This document shows positions 10,123 to 21,246 of a DNA stretch of 64,000 bases, piece after piece (within the stretch, counting starts at the first letter, position 1; each line of letters begins with the position of its first letter). The DNA is from Prorocentrum cordatum. Its lineage: Eukaryota; Sar; Dinophyceae; Prorocentrales; Prorocentraceae. The DNA lies in the NCBI GenBank assembly GCA_963575745.1, contig CAUYUJ010014260.1:1122787-1186786 (forward strand), written 5' to 3'. The notes beneath the pieces are model-generated. The model saw only the letters and a program-made list of their open reading frames with translations, ran no database searches and was not told the origin of the DNA. Made by a program: the position numbers and the translations under genes.

Positions 10123-11465
10123 CTCCTCCCCTCGCCTTCCACGTAGTCCTCCTCGCAGCTCCAGCCCGTCCTCGTCCTCCTGCTCCCGCTCCACACCTCC
10201 GCTGCTCGAGGCCGTGCTGCGGCCGGGCCGCGCTTGGCCGCTGGCGCTGGAGGCGATCCATCCCCCGGAGGCTCTACTGCAGCGAAAAGCCAGGGACGCC
10301 TGGGGCCATGGGCACAGTGAGGCGTTCCAGAAACGGCCTCGCCTTCGAGGCTCGAATGAGTTGCCATCCGTTCCCTCGGAGGGAGGCGGCGGAGGACCCG
10401 CGAAGGCGGCGGACGTAAATCGAGGCGGCTACCTTTGCCAGCGGACGCCTGCGGAAGGCCGGCGGAAGCCGGCGGAAGTAAACAAAATACACCCCCGAGA
10501 GATGGAACGAACGAACGAACGAACGACCACCAATGCGGACAGCAGTCCAGCCCTACTTGACACCAGGTGAGTGAGGACGTGGCCCCCGAGAGATGGGCTT
10601 CAAGGTTTCCGGAACTCGCCGCATGTTGGCAGCCGTCTCCCTCCTCTAGCCGCCGCGCTTTCCGAAGGATCCCGTCCCGCCCAGTGGCGAGGCCTCGGCT
10701 GTCACTGGCGCTGATGGTCGCGAGATCCGAGACCTCCAGGGGCGACGCACCGAGCCCTCCCGTACCCCCCTTCCTGCTCCCAGACCCCCCCCTCCTATCC
10801 GTCAGGTGCTCCTCTTCCTCCCCTTCTCCTCCTCGCCTGCCCCCTCCTCCTGAGATGTCCTCGTCCTCGTCCTCAGCCTCCCCCCCGACCTCCTTTTGCC
10901 ATAGTCCTGACCCTCCCCGTTCTTCCAGGGCAAGGGTGGCGCAGAGAGGGAGAGAAAGAGAGAGAGAGAGAACAGGCATCGACGGCGCTACTGGTTAGAG
11001 TGGCATGTCGAATAAAGCTGGATCGCCTCGACGATACGGAAACCACTGCCCTCGCTCTGACACAGAAGCCCCGTGCCCAATCGGAGATGGCCACTTGCAG
11101 CGGACAGCCGCACCAGCTGCAGAGGCGCGAACACGCGCCTCCCTCGCTCAGCACCGCCCCCTTCTGGCGACGTCGAGGCCTACTTCCCAGACGTGCGATG
11201 ACTTTTTTGTTTCAATGCGGGGCCCTGGGAATCACGAACCCCCCGCCCTGCAGTTCTAGTTTTTCATCCCCGGGTCGTTTTCGGTTCTGGGGACCGGCGC
11301 GGACCTCCAGTGGCCGACACCAGCCAGAAAGCTCCCGTCGTGATCTGGCGAGGCGTCGGGCTGCGCACAAGCAGGCCTCCCCAAAAAAGCCCCAGCTGGC
11401 CTCGGCAGGCCATCCGAATGGTCCTGGGCGGTCTCCCCGCCCCCCAGCCCTGGGGCGCGGAGCGC
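10123..11465. other. No supported gene
   Basis: GC-rich sequence with long overlapping frames on both strands. A minus-strand stretch near 10570-10740 (LEEGDGCQHAASSGNLEAHL) has a mildly ankyrin-like look, but it lacks the TPLH core and defined splice sites. A GAGAGA tract lies at 10945-10970. Confidence 0.35.
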
Positions 11466-11467
11466 CC

Positions 11468-11580
11468 CAGGAGGAGGAGGAGGAGGAGGAGGAGGAGGAG
11501 GAGGAGGAGGAGGAGGAGGAGGAGGGGGAAGGAGGAGGAGAGGAGGGAGGCGGAGGAGGAGGAGGAGGCGGCGCCGGGGT
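11468..11580. repeat. (GGA)n tract
   Basis: About 110 bp of GGA triplets. Confidence 0.95.
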
Positions 11581-11738
11581 GTGGCACCGCTCGGGGGGCC
11601 CCTGGAGGCCAGCCCGGACTGCTCGGGGGGCCACCGTCCTGGGGCGCGACGAGGCCCCTGTCGGCTCGGGGGGCCCCAGGCCCCAGCGCGGGCACAGGGG
11701 CGCCCACGGCAGAGGGGCAGCGCGTCCCCTCCACGCCT

Positions 11739-11774
11739 CCCGACTGCCGCCGGCGTCCACGGGGTCGCGGCTCC
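11739..11774. repeat. 36-bp dispersed segment, copy 1
   Basis: GTCCACGGGGTCGCGGCTCC preceded by CCCGACTGCCGCCGGC recurs with only a few changes at 16507-16543. It could be a shared exon piece (minus-strand reading AATPWTPAAVG versus AATPWTPQAVG) or a small repeat. Confidence 0.5.
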
Positions 11775-11857
11775 CAAGGGGGTCCCAAGACATCAACCCT
11801 TGACCAAGTAGGAACCCCTTTGGCAAACCTGATTGGGGAAAACAACCGGGTATGGCA

Positions 11858-11985
11858 TTTGGGGCGATTTCATAGCCCAGGCCACGATATCCCCCCACTC
11901 CTAATCATAGTCCCCCTCTTGGCCGCCGGCGAAATAAATGGGCCCCGGAAATTTGGACCCATTCCCGGTGACCATTTGTTCATCC
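11858..11985. repeat. About 100-bp dispersed repeat, copy 1
   Basis: Similar to 17635-17765. Landmarks are GATATCCCCCCACTCCTA, then CCCCCTCTT, then CCCATTCCCGG, in the same order and spacing. Not recognised. Confidence 0.6.
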
Positions 11986-12083
11986 TGGGTCTACTTTTCA
12001 CCATCCCGGTGCCAGTAAGAGGGTCCCAAGAGGCAGGGCCAATCTAACTACGTATCTCTATCCCTAACTATATACACACAACT

Positions 12084-12084
<1 letters not shown>

Positions 12085-12175
<91 letters not shown>

Positions 12176-12225
12176 TATATATATATATGTGTGTATGTGT
12201 ATATATATACAATCATGTACATATT
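12085..12225. repeat. (CA)n then (TA)n compound microsatellite
   Basis: About 85 bp of CA followed by a short TATATA/TGTGTA stretch. Confidence 0.95.
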
Positions 12226-13050
12226 TGTACCTACATGTATACACATTAGGTCTTATCGTACGCACACACATGCCATGCTATACACGAGTATTCCGATATC
12301 GATCCGCTGGTGCGCACGAAGGCCTGATAGACAGATCGGTGTGTATAAAAGTATGGCTGCCTGTGGTTCGATAAACAGCCTATAGATGCGTGGTTCGAAA
12401 TATCTCGTTGTCTGAATTTCTATAGTCATATATACAGTCATATATTTCTCTAGTCTATGTGTATATATATATATCGTTGTGTGCAAAACTGCATTGGCGC
12501 TTCGCGCCATGCACCTTGTTCCGGACGTTTCCCGGCTAAGAACAAAAAAAGCGTTTGCTTCAGCAGGGGGGACCTCGAGGCCTGGACTGGCAATGGGTCC
12601 ATTTTTCTGCTATGCCTGGTGCCTGCTGACACCGCGTTCGCCCGATGCGTTTGCACGCTTGTGCGCAGGAGTTGGGAAATAATGATGTTGTTATCATGCG
12701 CCAAGGTGCCGGCAAACGGCGAAGCATCAAACTTTTGCGATGGTACCTGTCCATGAATGGGGAACGGGAAGGGAGCAGGGATGAGAGGGGGGGCTGAAGA
12801 GGCGGAAGGGGGGAGAAGGGGGGGAAACGGGAAGAAGGTCCAGATGAAGGAGCGGGCGAATGAGGATGGCAATCGGATGCCACGAACATGGAGGTCGACG
12901 AAGAACGGAGGGGAAGGGAGAAAGAGAGAGAGAGAGAGAGACAGAGGGTGATAGATGTACGGGAAAGACAGGCGGGCTGGCGTGAGCGCGACGAGCGCAC
13001 GGAGAACGCCGTCCAGGCGTTTTGGGTTCTTTTGGGCCGTCCTGGGGCCC
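12226..13050. other. No supported gene
   Basis: AT-richer at first, then a short GAGAGA run at 12920-12945. No coding signal that I trust on either strand. Confidence 0.4.
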
Positions 13051-13052
13051 TC

Positions 13053-13165
13053 TTTCCTCCTCCTCCTCCTCCTCCACCTCCTCCTCCTCCTCCTCCTCCT
13101 CCTCCTCCTCCTCCTCCTCCTCCTCCTCTTTCTCCTCCTCTTTCTCCTCCTCCTCCTTTTTGTGG
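13053..13165. repeat. (TCC)n tract
   Basis: About 110 bp of TCC with TTTCTCC interruptions. It abuts the start of a CAAGA-family array. Confidence 0.95.
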
Positions 13166-13725
13166 GCCGTCCTGGGGCCTTCTTGGGCCGTCTTGGGGAG
13201 CTGGGGCCCTCCAGAAGTCTTCTGAAGCCATACACGGCCTCCTTGGGGGCCTCCAATGGCCTTCTCGGGGGTCTCCCGTGGCTTTCGTGGGTCTCTCTTG
13301 GGAGCCTTCTGTGGGCATCTTGGGTTTCATGTGGGCAGTCTTGGGGCTCTCTGGGGCAGTCTTGGGGCCATCTTGGGCCGTCATCGAAACCTCTGAGGGG
13401 CCTCTTTGGACGTCTTGGGGCAGTATTGGGGACCCACCGGGCCGTCTGGGACGCCGCGAAGACCCAAAAACGGACATGCAAACAAAAAAAAATGTTCCTC
13501 AGGGAGTTGGACGAGTTTTGCTTCTTCGGGGCTCTCTGAACGGCCTCGTGGGACGTCTTCGGGGCCTCTTGGGTCTTTATTGCGCCTCTCCGATGACCCC
13601 TCTGATCGCTTTGAGTCTGCTCGCAAGGCCCGGCAAGGCGCCCTGGGAGGCCCGGAAGGGCCAGCGGACCTTTTCCAAGGGCGTCCGGGGGGCCGCCGAG
13701 ACGTCCGAAATGGCATCTGGGGCGT
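13166..13725 (-). repeat. CAAGACGGCCC-type array, minus orientation
   Basis: GGGCCGTCTTGGGGCC-type units, the reverse complement of the array at 3 kb. An A-rich insert at 13480-13505 occupies the place of the AT-rich spacer module seen in other arrays. Confidence 0.85.
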
Positions 13726-13786
13726 CCCTGGGGGGGGGGTCCAGATTAGGGGGGTGGGGTGAAGTCCGGGTAAAAAACATTGGAAC

Positions 13787-13835
<49 letters not shown>

Positions 13836-13865
13836 GTATCTATATATATATATATATATATAATG
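13787..13865. repeat. (TA)n microsatellite
   Basis: Nearly pure TA in two runs. More TA/TGTA-rich sequence continues to about 14090. Confidence 0.95.
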
Positions 13866-14139
13866 TATACACACATAGCTGTAAATATACACATATATAT
13901 ACAAATATAGATGTTCTGTGTGAACCGATATGTATATGTATGTATATATGTACATGCATACACACATATCGGTGTAGAGAGAGAGAGAGAGAAACACATG
14001 TGTGCACAGAACTGTAACCATATACCTATATACCTGATGTCTATTTGTATACATATATATATATATATATAGATATGAGTAGAAATGCGTGCGCGTACGA
14101 ATACAATTGGTACCTATGTACATAGGGATATGACCTGAT

Positions 14140-14770
14140 ACAACCCTGGGCCCGTCTGGGGAGCCTGATTCCGGAGCGCCCCAGGAGGGCCCAAGACGGC
14201 CCCAGGTGATCCCCAAACTGCCCCACAGAGCCCCAGGAGGCCCCAGGAGGGCCCTGCGAGCGCCCCCAGATGGCCACGATGGACCCCGGATGGCCACTCG
14301 ACGGCCCAACGGGCTCTCCAGATTGCCCAAGGGGGCTTGGAGACGACTCACAAGAGGCCCACGGGAGACACAAAACGACTGCTGCCCCCCAAGAAAAAGC
14401 TGTCCAGTGCAGTTTTCGTGCACTCGGCCTCTCGGTCTCCAGAGCGCCCGAGACGGCAGAAAGGCCCCCGAGATCGCTCCAAGATGGCCCCATAGACGCC
14501 CAAACGGGCCCAAGGACGAGCTCAGGACGGCCCAAGATGGGCCCAAAACGGCCTCAAAACGCTCCAAGGGGGCCCGTGGAGGGGCTCCAGACGGCCCAAG
14601 AAGGGCACCAAGACAGCCCAACTGGGCCCCCAGACCGCCCCAGAACAGCCACAAGATGCCTACAAGATTGCCAAAAGCGACCAAGACGGCCCCAGAGGGC
14701 CCTAAGACGGCGCAGGAGGCCCCCAAGACGCCTTCAAAACGGCCTCAAGAGACCATGAAGAGGGCCCACT
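14140..14770 (+). repeat. CAAGACGGCCC-type array, plus orientation
   Basis: Opposite orientation to the array at 13166-13725, separated by TA-rich DNA, so the two could pair as a large imperfect inverted repeat. A spacer-like insert (AAGAAAAAGCTGTCC..) lies near 14390-14450. Confidence 0.85.
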
Positions 14771-15345
14771 CTGGACCCTGTAGTAATACAGCGACGGTCA
14801 GACGTCAGACAATCAATATGTATAGACGTGCATGTGTATATACATATATATATATACATATATATATAAATATACATGTATACATACATACATACATACA
14901 TAAATATGTCCGTACGCATATAAGAGGTGCAATTGTAAAGTTACATGTATGTATAACGATACGCACCTTTTCCGAGTGAGACTAGGCGCGCCCATGCGAG
15001 GCCCCCATGCCCGCAGACGAAGGGGTCCAGAGGCGAGTGATTGAAGCTGCGTTTTTATTTGGGGCAGCTTTGTTCGGAACATCTTCAACATTTGAAAATC
15101 GGACGCGCCCCTCATGCCGATCTCGGCGTCGCGGTCCAAAACACAGCCTTCTCCAAACAAGTGCCACATGAAACCTTCAAGAACACAATGAAATTCAATG
15201 AGCTCGACCCCGATTGTTCGAAAATTGCAGTTTCGCCGGAGACAACCTCCAATTTCAAGTCCCTTATTCGACGCGATGTTAAGAAAGAGAATTTCGCCTG
15301 AGACATCACCCCCCAAATCGAGCCCCGACGTACAACATACTCACA
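14771..15345. other. No supported gene; two copies of the GTTTCGCC motif
   Basis: TA/CATA-rich to 14960. At 15225-15245 and 15288-15305 are GTTTCGCCGGAGACAACCTC and TTTCGCCTGAGACATCACC, members of the window-wide motif family. Confidence 0.5.
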
Positions 15346-15481
15346 CAGAAGACACACAGAAAACAAACGCCACCCAAAACACACACACACACAACACACA
15401 ACATACACAGAACACACACAACACCTACAATACACAAAGCATAAACGTACACAAACAACACAAACGCACAACCGCAAACCC

Positions 15482-15521
<40 letters not shown>

Positions 15522-15715
15522 CAACACACGCACTCACGCCCAACACAAGAGACACACACACACAACGCTCACACACAACACACCCACTCTTACACACATA
15601 ACACGAAGACCACACATGACCCACACATAGCTCACACACAGCACTCACACGACACACACACAAGACAAGCACACAACACAAAACACACACAATACATATC
15701 TTTCACACCTTACAC
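15345..15715. repeat. CA-rich low-complexity block
   Basis: ACACACAA/CACACA with a pure (CA)n core at 15484-15515. Confidence 0.9.
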
Positions 15716-16054
15716 ACATACTTGTTTGCGATCGCGGCCCTGCGAGCAGCAACGAGGCGGAGCAAAACGTGCACACACACAATTTTTGCGTCGGCGGCTA
15801 GGCAGAGTGACTGCGCTGGCGGAGTGGGAAAATGTAGGGCATACAATTGCGAATCAAGCCGCGATGCACGTGAGGAGGAGAGGGAAGGCCCGGCGCGGGC
15901 GGGATGGAGACGGAGGCGCACACACACACACACACATTCATCCTGCACATGCATGTGTATAAGGCTGGGCACGCACGTGCGATTTGTGTGTATGTATACA
16001 GTATGTATACGCGTGTATATAGATGTATCCATTTGTATATATATATATAGGAGT

Positions 16055-16066
16055 GTGCTATAAGTG

Positions 16067-16093
<27 letters not shown>
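16055..16093. repeat. (TA)n microsatellite
   Basis: Short pure TA run within TGTATA-rich sequence. Confidence 0.9.
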
Positions 16094-16098
<5 letters not shown>

Positions 16099-16099
16099 C

Positions 16100-17634
16100 A
16101 CAGATAAATCTAGATGTGTGTAGTGCAGAAAAAATCATGCATTCGTTCGCTACCTCCACCCGCGAGCGCCCGTTCCCGCCGATCCTCGGCGGCCCGGGCC
16201 TCCTGCCCCCCTCCTCCTCCTCGGCCGCCTGCGCTCGTCCGCCCGCTATCCGGTGGGCCCCCGGTGCCCCTGGGGCGGCCCGCGGACTCTCTGCAGCCGT
16301 GCTCGCGCCCGCCAGCGCTGCCCACAGACAAGTTTTGGTTCGCTGCCCGAGGGGGTCCGGGTCTGGCGACGGGTTTTTGAATTCCACAAAAACGGGTCTC
16401 ACAGTTTTTTTGGGGGGGTCCAAAAATGGTTTCTGGACTTCGAGAACCAGGGGCCTCTTTCGGCTCCGGGCTCCAGGCAGCGGCGCGCCCCCCCCCCTCC
16501 TCCTCCCCCCGACTGCCTGCGGCGTCCACGGGGTCGCGGCTCCAGAGGAGCAGGTCGGTCGGTCGGGCGCAGGCTAACGACGCTCGGTCGGAGTCTCGGT
16601 TGTCCTCTCTAGCGGCTTCGGGAGGGGCCCCTTTTCAGATCGCGAGCGGAGCTCTAGGGCCAAGTCCTTCGTGAGAACTTCGAGCCTGATCAACGACGAC
16701 GTCGTTAAGAACCCGCTGAAGATCTACTCCAGAGCTCGGGTGTTCCTCTTCGCTGTTTTTTGTTGTTGTTCTCACTCTCTCTCTCTCTTTCCCTCTCTCT
16801 ATTTCTCAGATTACTCACGGAACGTGCGCACTTGCTCGAATGACCTGGGAGGAAAACGGCTTCGCGGCCCTGAGGCCAAAGAGTCGATGCGGCGCTGGCG
16901 CCGCTCCTTCGCCTCCGCTCCACTTGGGCGGCTGCGCCCCCGGAAGGGGCAGGAGGAGCGGAGTGGCAGGCGCACCCGCCCCCCTTCGGCCAGATGCAGA
17001 CGGGCCCGGAAGGGCAGCGGGCCCTGGCCTCGCGCCATACTTTCGCCCTGCCGCGCTGCCGCGACGGCCCCCAAGAGGCCCGGCGAGGGCACGGAGGAGA
17101 GCCCGATGACGGCGAGAAACCTCCGGAGTCCACTTCCTCCACGGCGAAGAGAAACGGGGGGGTCTCACTACTTCTCCCCCCTACCTCCCCTCCTGCGCGC
17201 TTCCGTGTCACGCCCAGCTTCTTGGGGGTCCCACAACCCGTGCGGTGACAGACCGCGCGGAGACCTCGGAAGCCCCCACACCCCCACCGCACGTCTTGGG
17301 TGACCCTTGAGGCCCCAGCTGCCCGCGACATCCTCGGAGAGCGACCCGAGTCACAAAACCATGCGGCCACCCCGAATCCCCACTGACACATTACGAGATG
17401 TGGTCACCACGCCGCCTGGGATTAAGCGCGAACTCATGGGGGGCAAGAAGTAGGTGGCAGCGAGGGGTGCAGAAGAGGGGCCGTTGAGGCCCCCTGAAAG
17501 TTCCTTTAGGACCTCAGAAGGGGCCTTCAGGACTTGTCAGGAGCGGCCAAGAGGGGGGTGTCCAAGAGGGGGGCGTGCAAATCATGACCGGCGGCATGTG
17601 CGCGGCCCAGCGGGGGGGCCAGGGTCATAATGAA
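16100..17634. other. No supported gene
   Basis: GC-rich and open in all frames, so ORFs carry little weight. Carries the second 36-bp dispersed segment at 16507-16543 and a short CT tract near 16770-16800. Confidence 0.35.
16507..16543. repeat. 36-bp dispersed segment, copy 2
   Basis: Matches 11739-11774 with few differences. Confidence 0.5.
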
Positions 17635-17765
17635 ATCAGAAGAAGCGCCATGAAATCTGGGGAAATGTCATGACCCCCGCCATGATATCCCCCCCCCCTA
17701 GTCATCACCCCCCTCTTTTCCGCCCCCGAACTTGACAAGGGCATCTTTCACCCCATTCCCGGGCC
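17635..17765. repeat. About 100-bp dispersed repeat, copy 2
   Basis: Aligns to 11858-11985 over GATATCCCCCC, CCCCCTCTT and CCCATTCCCGG landmarks. Confidence 0.6.
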
Positions 17766-17999
17766 TCCTCCGGCTCGCTCCTCGGGGCCCGCCGTGCACC
17801 AGCCCGGGCGCCGTCCGCTCGGCCTGTAGGCCCTGGACTGCCGGGAGGCAGCGCCGCCACTCCGGGCACGACGACCCGAATGGGAGGCACCGCTGCCTGG
17901 CGCCTCCGCTCGGGAGAGCTTCTCTCCGCGCCGGCGCGAGCCCGGGAGAGCTCCGAGACCCGAGGTGGCTCCCGCGGACATCAAGCCCGAAAAGCCTGC

Positions 18000-18292
18000 T
18001 CCTCCTCCACCTCCTCCTCCTCCTCCTCCTCCTCCTCCTCCTCTCCTCCTCCTCCTCCTCCCTCCTCCTCCTCCTCCTCCTCCTCCCTCCCTCCTCCTCC
18101 TCCTCCTCCTCCTCCTCCTCCTCCTCCTCCCTCCTCCTCCTCCTCCTCCCTCCTCCTCCTCCTCCTCCTCTCCCTCCTCCTCCTCCTCCTCCTCCTCCTC
18201 CTCCTCCTCCTCCCTCCTCCTCCTCCTCCTCCTCCTCCTCCTCCTCCTCCTCCTCCTCCTCCTCCTCCTCCTCCTCCCCCCCTCCTCCATCC
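18000..18292. repeat. (TCC)n tract, about 290 bp
   Basis: Nearly uninterrupted TCC. It leads directly into CTCCATCCTTCTTGCTTATG and the element head at 18303, matching the order seen at the 5' end of the composite element copies. Confidence 0.95.
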
Positions 18293-18350
18293 TTCTTGCT
18301 TATGAATAACCTCGTCGGCAGGGGGGGGGGGCAGGTGTTTCTCCGGCTGT
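18293..18350 (+). mobile_element. Solo head of the TCC-flanked composite element
   Basis: AATAACCTCGTCGGCAGG, a G-run, then CAGGTGTTTC. This matches 19681-19730 almost exactly and the head of the full copy at 26727. No 83-bp repeats follow, so it is truncated or a precursor. Confidence 0.5.
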
Positions 18351-18359
18351 CCGACGCTC

Positions 18360-18775
18360 CAAGACGGGCAAAAAGGCTCCAAAGATAGCCCCAAAATGGC
18401 CCAAGAGGCCCCCAGGACGGCCTCCAGACGGCCCAAGACGGCCGCAAGACGGCCCCAAGACGGCCCAAGAGGTCCCCAAGACGGCCCAAGAGGGCCGACT
18501 TGGAGGGGGGGAGGGAGCCGGGACGAGCGCAGCACGGCCGGGACGAGCGGTTCCAGAGCTTTTCCGGGTCGAAGAGGGCCTCAAGACGGGCCAAGAAGCA
18601 CCCAAGAGGCCTCCAAGACGGCCCACGAAGGCTTCGAGACGCCAAACGACCCCTCCAAGACGCCCAAGATGGCCCCAAGACGGGCCAAGAGGTCTCCAAG
18701 ACGGCCCCCGAGGTCCCAAACAAGCCTCCCAAGAGCGCCCCAAGAGCGCCCCAAGAGTCGAGCCGCACACGCAGG
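18360..18775 (+). repeat. CAAGACGGCCC-type array
   Basis: Same family as 3095-3620, with a non-array insert at about 18500-18565. Confidence 0.85.
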
Positions 18776-19680
18776 CGGCCAATCCCAGAGAGGAATGAGA
18801 AGCTCAATGTCATTTCCTATTCCTCCGCCTCCTCCTCGTCCCCCCTTCTCCTCCCCTTCCTCCTCTTCCTCCTTCTCCTGCTCCGTCTCCTTCGCCCCGC
18901 TCTTACGCTCGCAGCGTCACTCGTCCTCCTCCTCCTCCTCATCCTCCTCCTCCCACTCCTCCGAATACCCCAGCATGCCCAATAACGGATCAGCCCCAGT
19001 TTCGAAATCCACAACTTACGTCCAGCATCCGCCGACCCCGCAGAAATCGAGGTGCCGTGGCGCTTCCATCTAGTGAACATGCCTCCAATTTGGCACACCC
19101 CGCACGCGGCAACTTGAATGAAAGGCCCCAAAACCCGAGTATACGCGCGGTTCCCCGCGAACATTGGGCACGTCCCTCATAGATTTCGTGGCTCCACGGC
19201 GCGCTCCAACCATAGCCCCAGTACCCGCGGTCCCGTAAACTTCCAACCCCAAGCGCACACACACGTCGATCGTGTCGTGGCTCCAGAATACGTCCACCGT
19301 GGGGCCCAGTGGGAAGATTCGCATGCAAGTATACCCCATGCCGGCACACCCTTTGCACGCGCCGTGGCCTCGCACATGGCCAAGTTGACCCATAATGACT
19401 CCTGGACAGTCCCCCAAAAAAACTCCCGACCGCTACCGAAACGGCTCGAAGACATTCCCGAGCCCAACCTGGCTCCATTATGCCTCTCAGATGGCCCCAG
19501 ATGAGACCACGACCGCCCGCGGTGTCGCCGTCCGCTCGGACACCCCCGCGGAACTGCCCGAGACCCTCTGGCAGTGGCGGCGAACAGACACCAAACAAAT
19601 ATCACTCGCCTTTTCACCCCTTCGCAGCTTCTACTGCCCCCCGATTGGCATAAACAAGGGGTCGGCGGTGTGGCGTAAGC
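18776..19680. other. No supported gene
   Basis: Includes a short TCC-rich stretch (18825-18960). Remaining sequence is moderately GC-rich and has overlapping ORFs with no recognisable features. Confidence 0.35.
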
Positions 19681-19735
19681 CTAAGAATAACCTCGTCGGC
19701 AGGGGGGGGGGGCAGGTGTTTCGCCTGAGACTTCG
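19681..19735 (+). mobile_element. Solo head of the TCC-flanked composite element
   Basis: AATAACCTCGTCGGCAGG, a G-run, CAGGTGTTTCGCCTGAGACT and then CACCACTCATGACCCTGGAG. This is the head as in the 26.8 kb copy, again without the 83-bp units. Confidence 0.55.
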
Positions 19736-20029
19736 CCACCACTCATGACCCTGGAGCTTGAAAGACGTGGCCGCCCGCAGTGATGCTATCGTGGCGCCGA
19801 GGGTCGGTCCCCACGCGTGGTCGTTTTGGAAGGGAAATCGCGGCTCAAGCCTCGGTCGGCCAGTACGCACGTCTCAGGCTCCCTCGGAGAGCCCCCGGCG
19901 GCCCGCAGCCGAACCAGAGGCCGTCCGTCTCCTCCGCAGCGGCAGCAGCCACGGCGGCCGCGCGGAAGCAGCAGCTGACGAGAAGGGCCCAGGAGAAGGA
20001 CCCGAGGGCTGCGCTGTGCTGAGGAGGTA

Positions 20030-20262
20030 GAGGAGGAGGAGGAGGAGGAGGAGGAGAGAGAGGAGCAGGAGCAGGAGGAGGAGGAGGAGGAGGAGGAGGA
20101 GGAGGAGGAGGAGGAGGAGGAGGAGGAGGAGGAGGAGGAGGAGGAGGAGGAGGGGGGAGGAGGAGGGTGGAGGAGAGGAGGAGGAGGAGGAGGAGGAGGA
20201 GAGGGGGAGGAGGGAGGAGGGGGAGGGGGAGGAGGAGGGGGAGGAGGAGGAGGTGCTCTGAG
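20030..20262. repeat. (GGA)n tract
   Basis: About 230 bp of GGA with AGAGAGGAGCAGG and GGGGGA interruptions. It faces a (TCC)n tract at 20370-20452. Confidence 0.95.
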
Positions 20263-20369
20263 CTGTCCGCCGCCGGCACACACGCTTCAGCATGCTGCTC
20301 CGTGCCGGGCGGCCGCCCGTGACCCCCTCCCGCCCCTCCGCGGCGCGCTGCCGCTGCCCACCCCCCCCT

Positions 20370-20452
20370 CCTCCTCCTCCTCCTCCTCTCTCTCTCCTCC
20401 TCCTCCTCCTCCTCCTCCTCCTCCTCCTCCTCCTCCTCCTCCTCCTCCTCGT
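20370..20452. repeat. (TCC)n tract
   Basis: Opposite orientation to the GGA tract 110 bp away. The two are complementary and could form a long snapback. Confidence 0.95.
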
Positions 20453-20511
20453 GCTGCCCCGAGGGCCTCGAGAAGCCTCAGGGCCTCGGTGACGTCGCCC
20501 CTGCGGATCGC
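20452..20511 (-). CDS. Exon candidate with an alpha-helical repeat
   Basis: A textbook acceptor (CCCCTCCCCCCCCTTCGCAG) precedes an open segment starting at 20511. It reads AIRRGDVTEALRLLEALGAA, the helix pattern found in ankyrin and pentatricopeptide proteins. It then runs into the (GAG)n tract, where the true exon end is unclear. The polypyrimidine tract and consensus AG make this one of the better splice sites in the window. Family assignment between ankyrin and PPR is not possible from 20 residues. Confidence 0.4.
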
Positions 20512-20589
20512 CTGCGAAGGGGGGGGGAGGGGAGCGGGGACGGCGGGCGGCAGGCAATGGGAGAGCAGCATGGGGATTTTGAAGGGGAA

Positions 20590-20748
20590 CTGGGACACAC
20601 AAATAAATAGACACAAATAAAAAGATTCGCCATATTTTCATATATTTTTGGGGTTTTTGTCTTCCCCCCCACTTCCTATATTTTCCCATATTTTCCTGGA
20701 AGTCGACGATTAATTGTGTCTGTGTGTTTCTTTCCCTCCTGAGATTTC
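20590..20748 (-). repeat. About 155-bp dispersed repeat, copy 1
   Basis: Aligns along its length to 33660-33818. Landmarks include GGGACACACAA, TTCCCCCCCCACTTCC, CCCATATTTTCCTGG and CGACGATTAATTGTGTCTGT. The minus reading frame is open and similar in both copies (NTQTQLIV..QENMG..KWGGR). Ends carry partly complementary GACACAA/TTGTGTC. Not recognised. Confidence 0.65.
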
Positions 20749-21196
20749 CCAGCATCTCCCGCCCTCGGCAGGAGGCAAGGAGAAGGAAGCGCGCCAACAA
20801 CACCACATGGGTGGCGTAGGTCTGCTGTCTTGCGGGGCGCAGTGGCGCAGGAGGCCCCCCTGGAAACGCCCAGGTCGGCGTATACCGCCACCGTCCCTCA
20901 TGCCATCCCCCCGTACAACATATTGTTGAGTTTGTTGCTTCCGGTAATGGTCGTTCCCCGGGGGGCGGGGCGGAGGTGTGGGGCCCGGGGTGACCGTAAT
21001 AGGTCCCCTTTCTTCACGCCCTATGTAGGTCACCCTCCATTACCACCCGCCCGACACATGGAATGCCATACTCCGGCACGTCCAAATCATCCTCATCCTC
21101 ATTATCCGCATCCTACCCCTGCGCCTCCGCGTCATCCTACCGAAAGAATGCGCACACCTCGTCGGCGCTCCCGTGCATAAAGGGCAACAGGGGCAA

Positions 21197-21246
21197 ACAC
21201 ATATAAACGTTCGGAACTCCGCCTAGTTCCAAACGTTTATGTGTGT
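21197..21246. repeat. 22-bp inverted repeat (hairpin)
   Basis: Left arm ACACATATAAACGTTCGGAACT (21197-21218) and right arm AGTTCCAAACGTTTATGTGT extended by GT (21225-21246) pair with two mismatches around a 6-nt loop CCGCCT. No U-run follows, so a terminator is not implied. Confidence 0.75.

Noticed and set aside
9713-10570. Long ORFs on both strands at 9.7-10.6 kb
   Set aside because: Homopolymeric Ser, Leu, Pro, Glu or Arg translations of a TCC tract; no stop codons arise in such repeats.
21197-21246. Rho-independent-type terminator
   Set aside because: The genome is eukaryotic and no T-run follows the hairpin.
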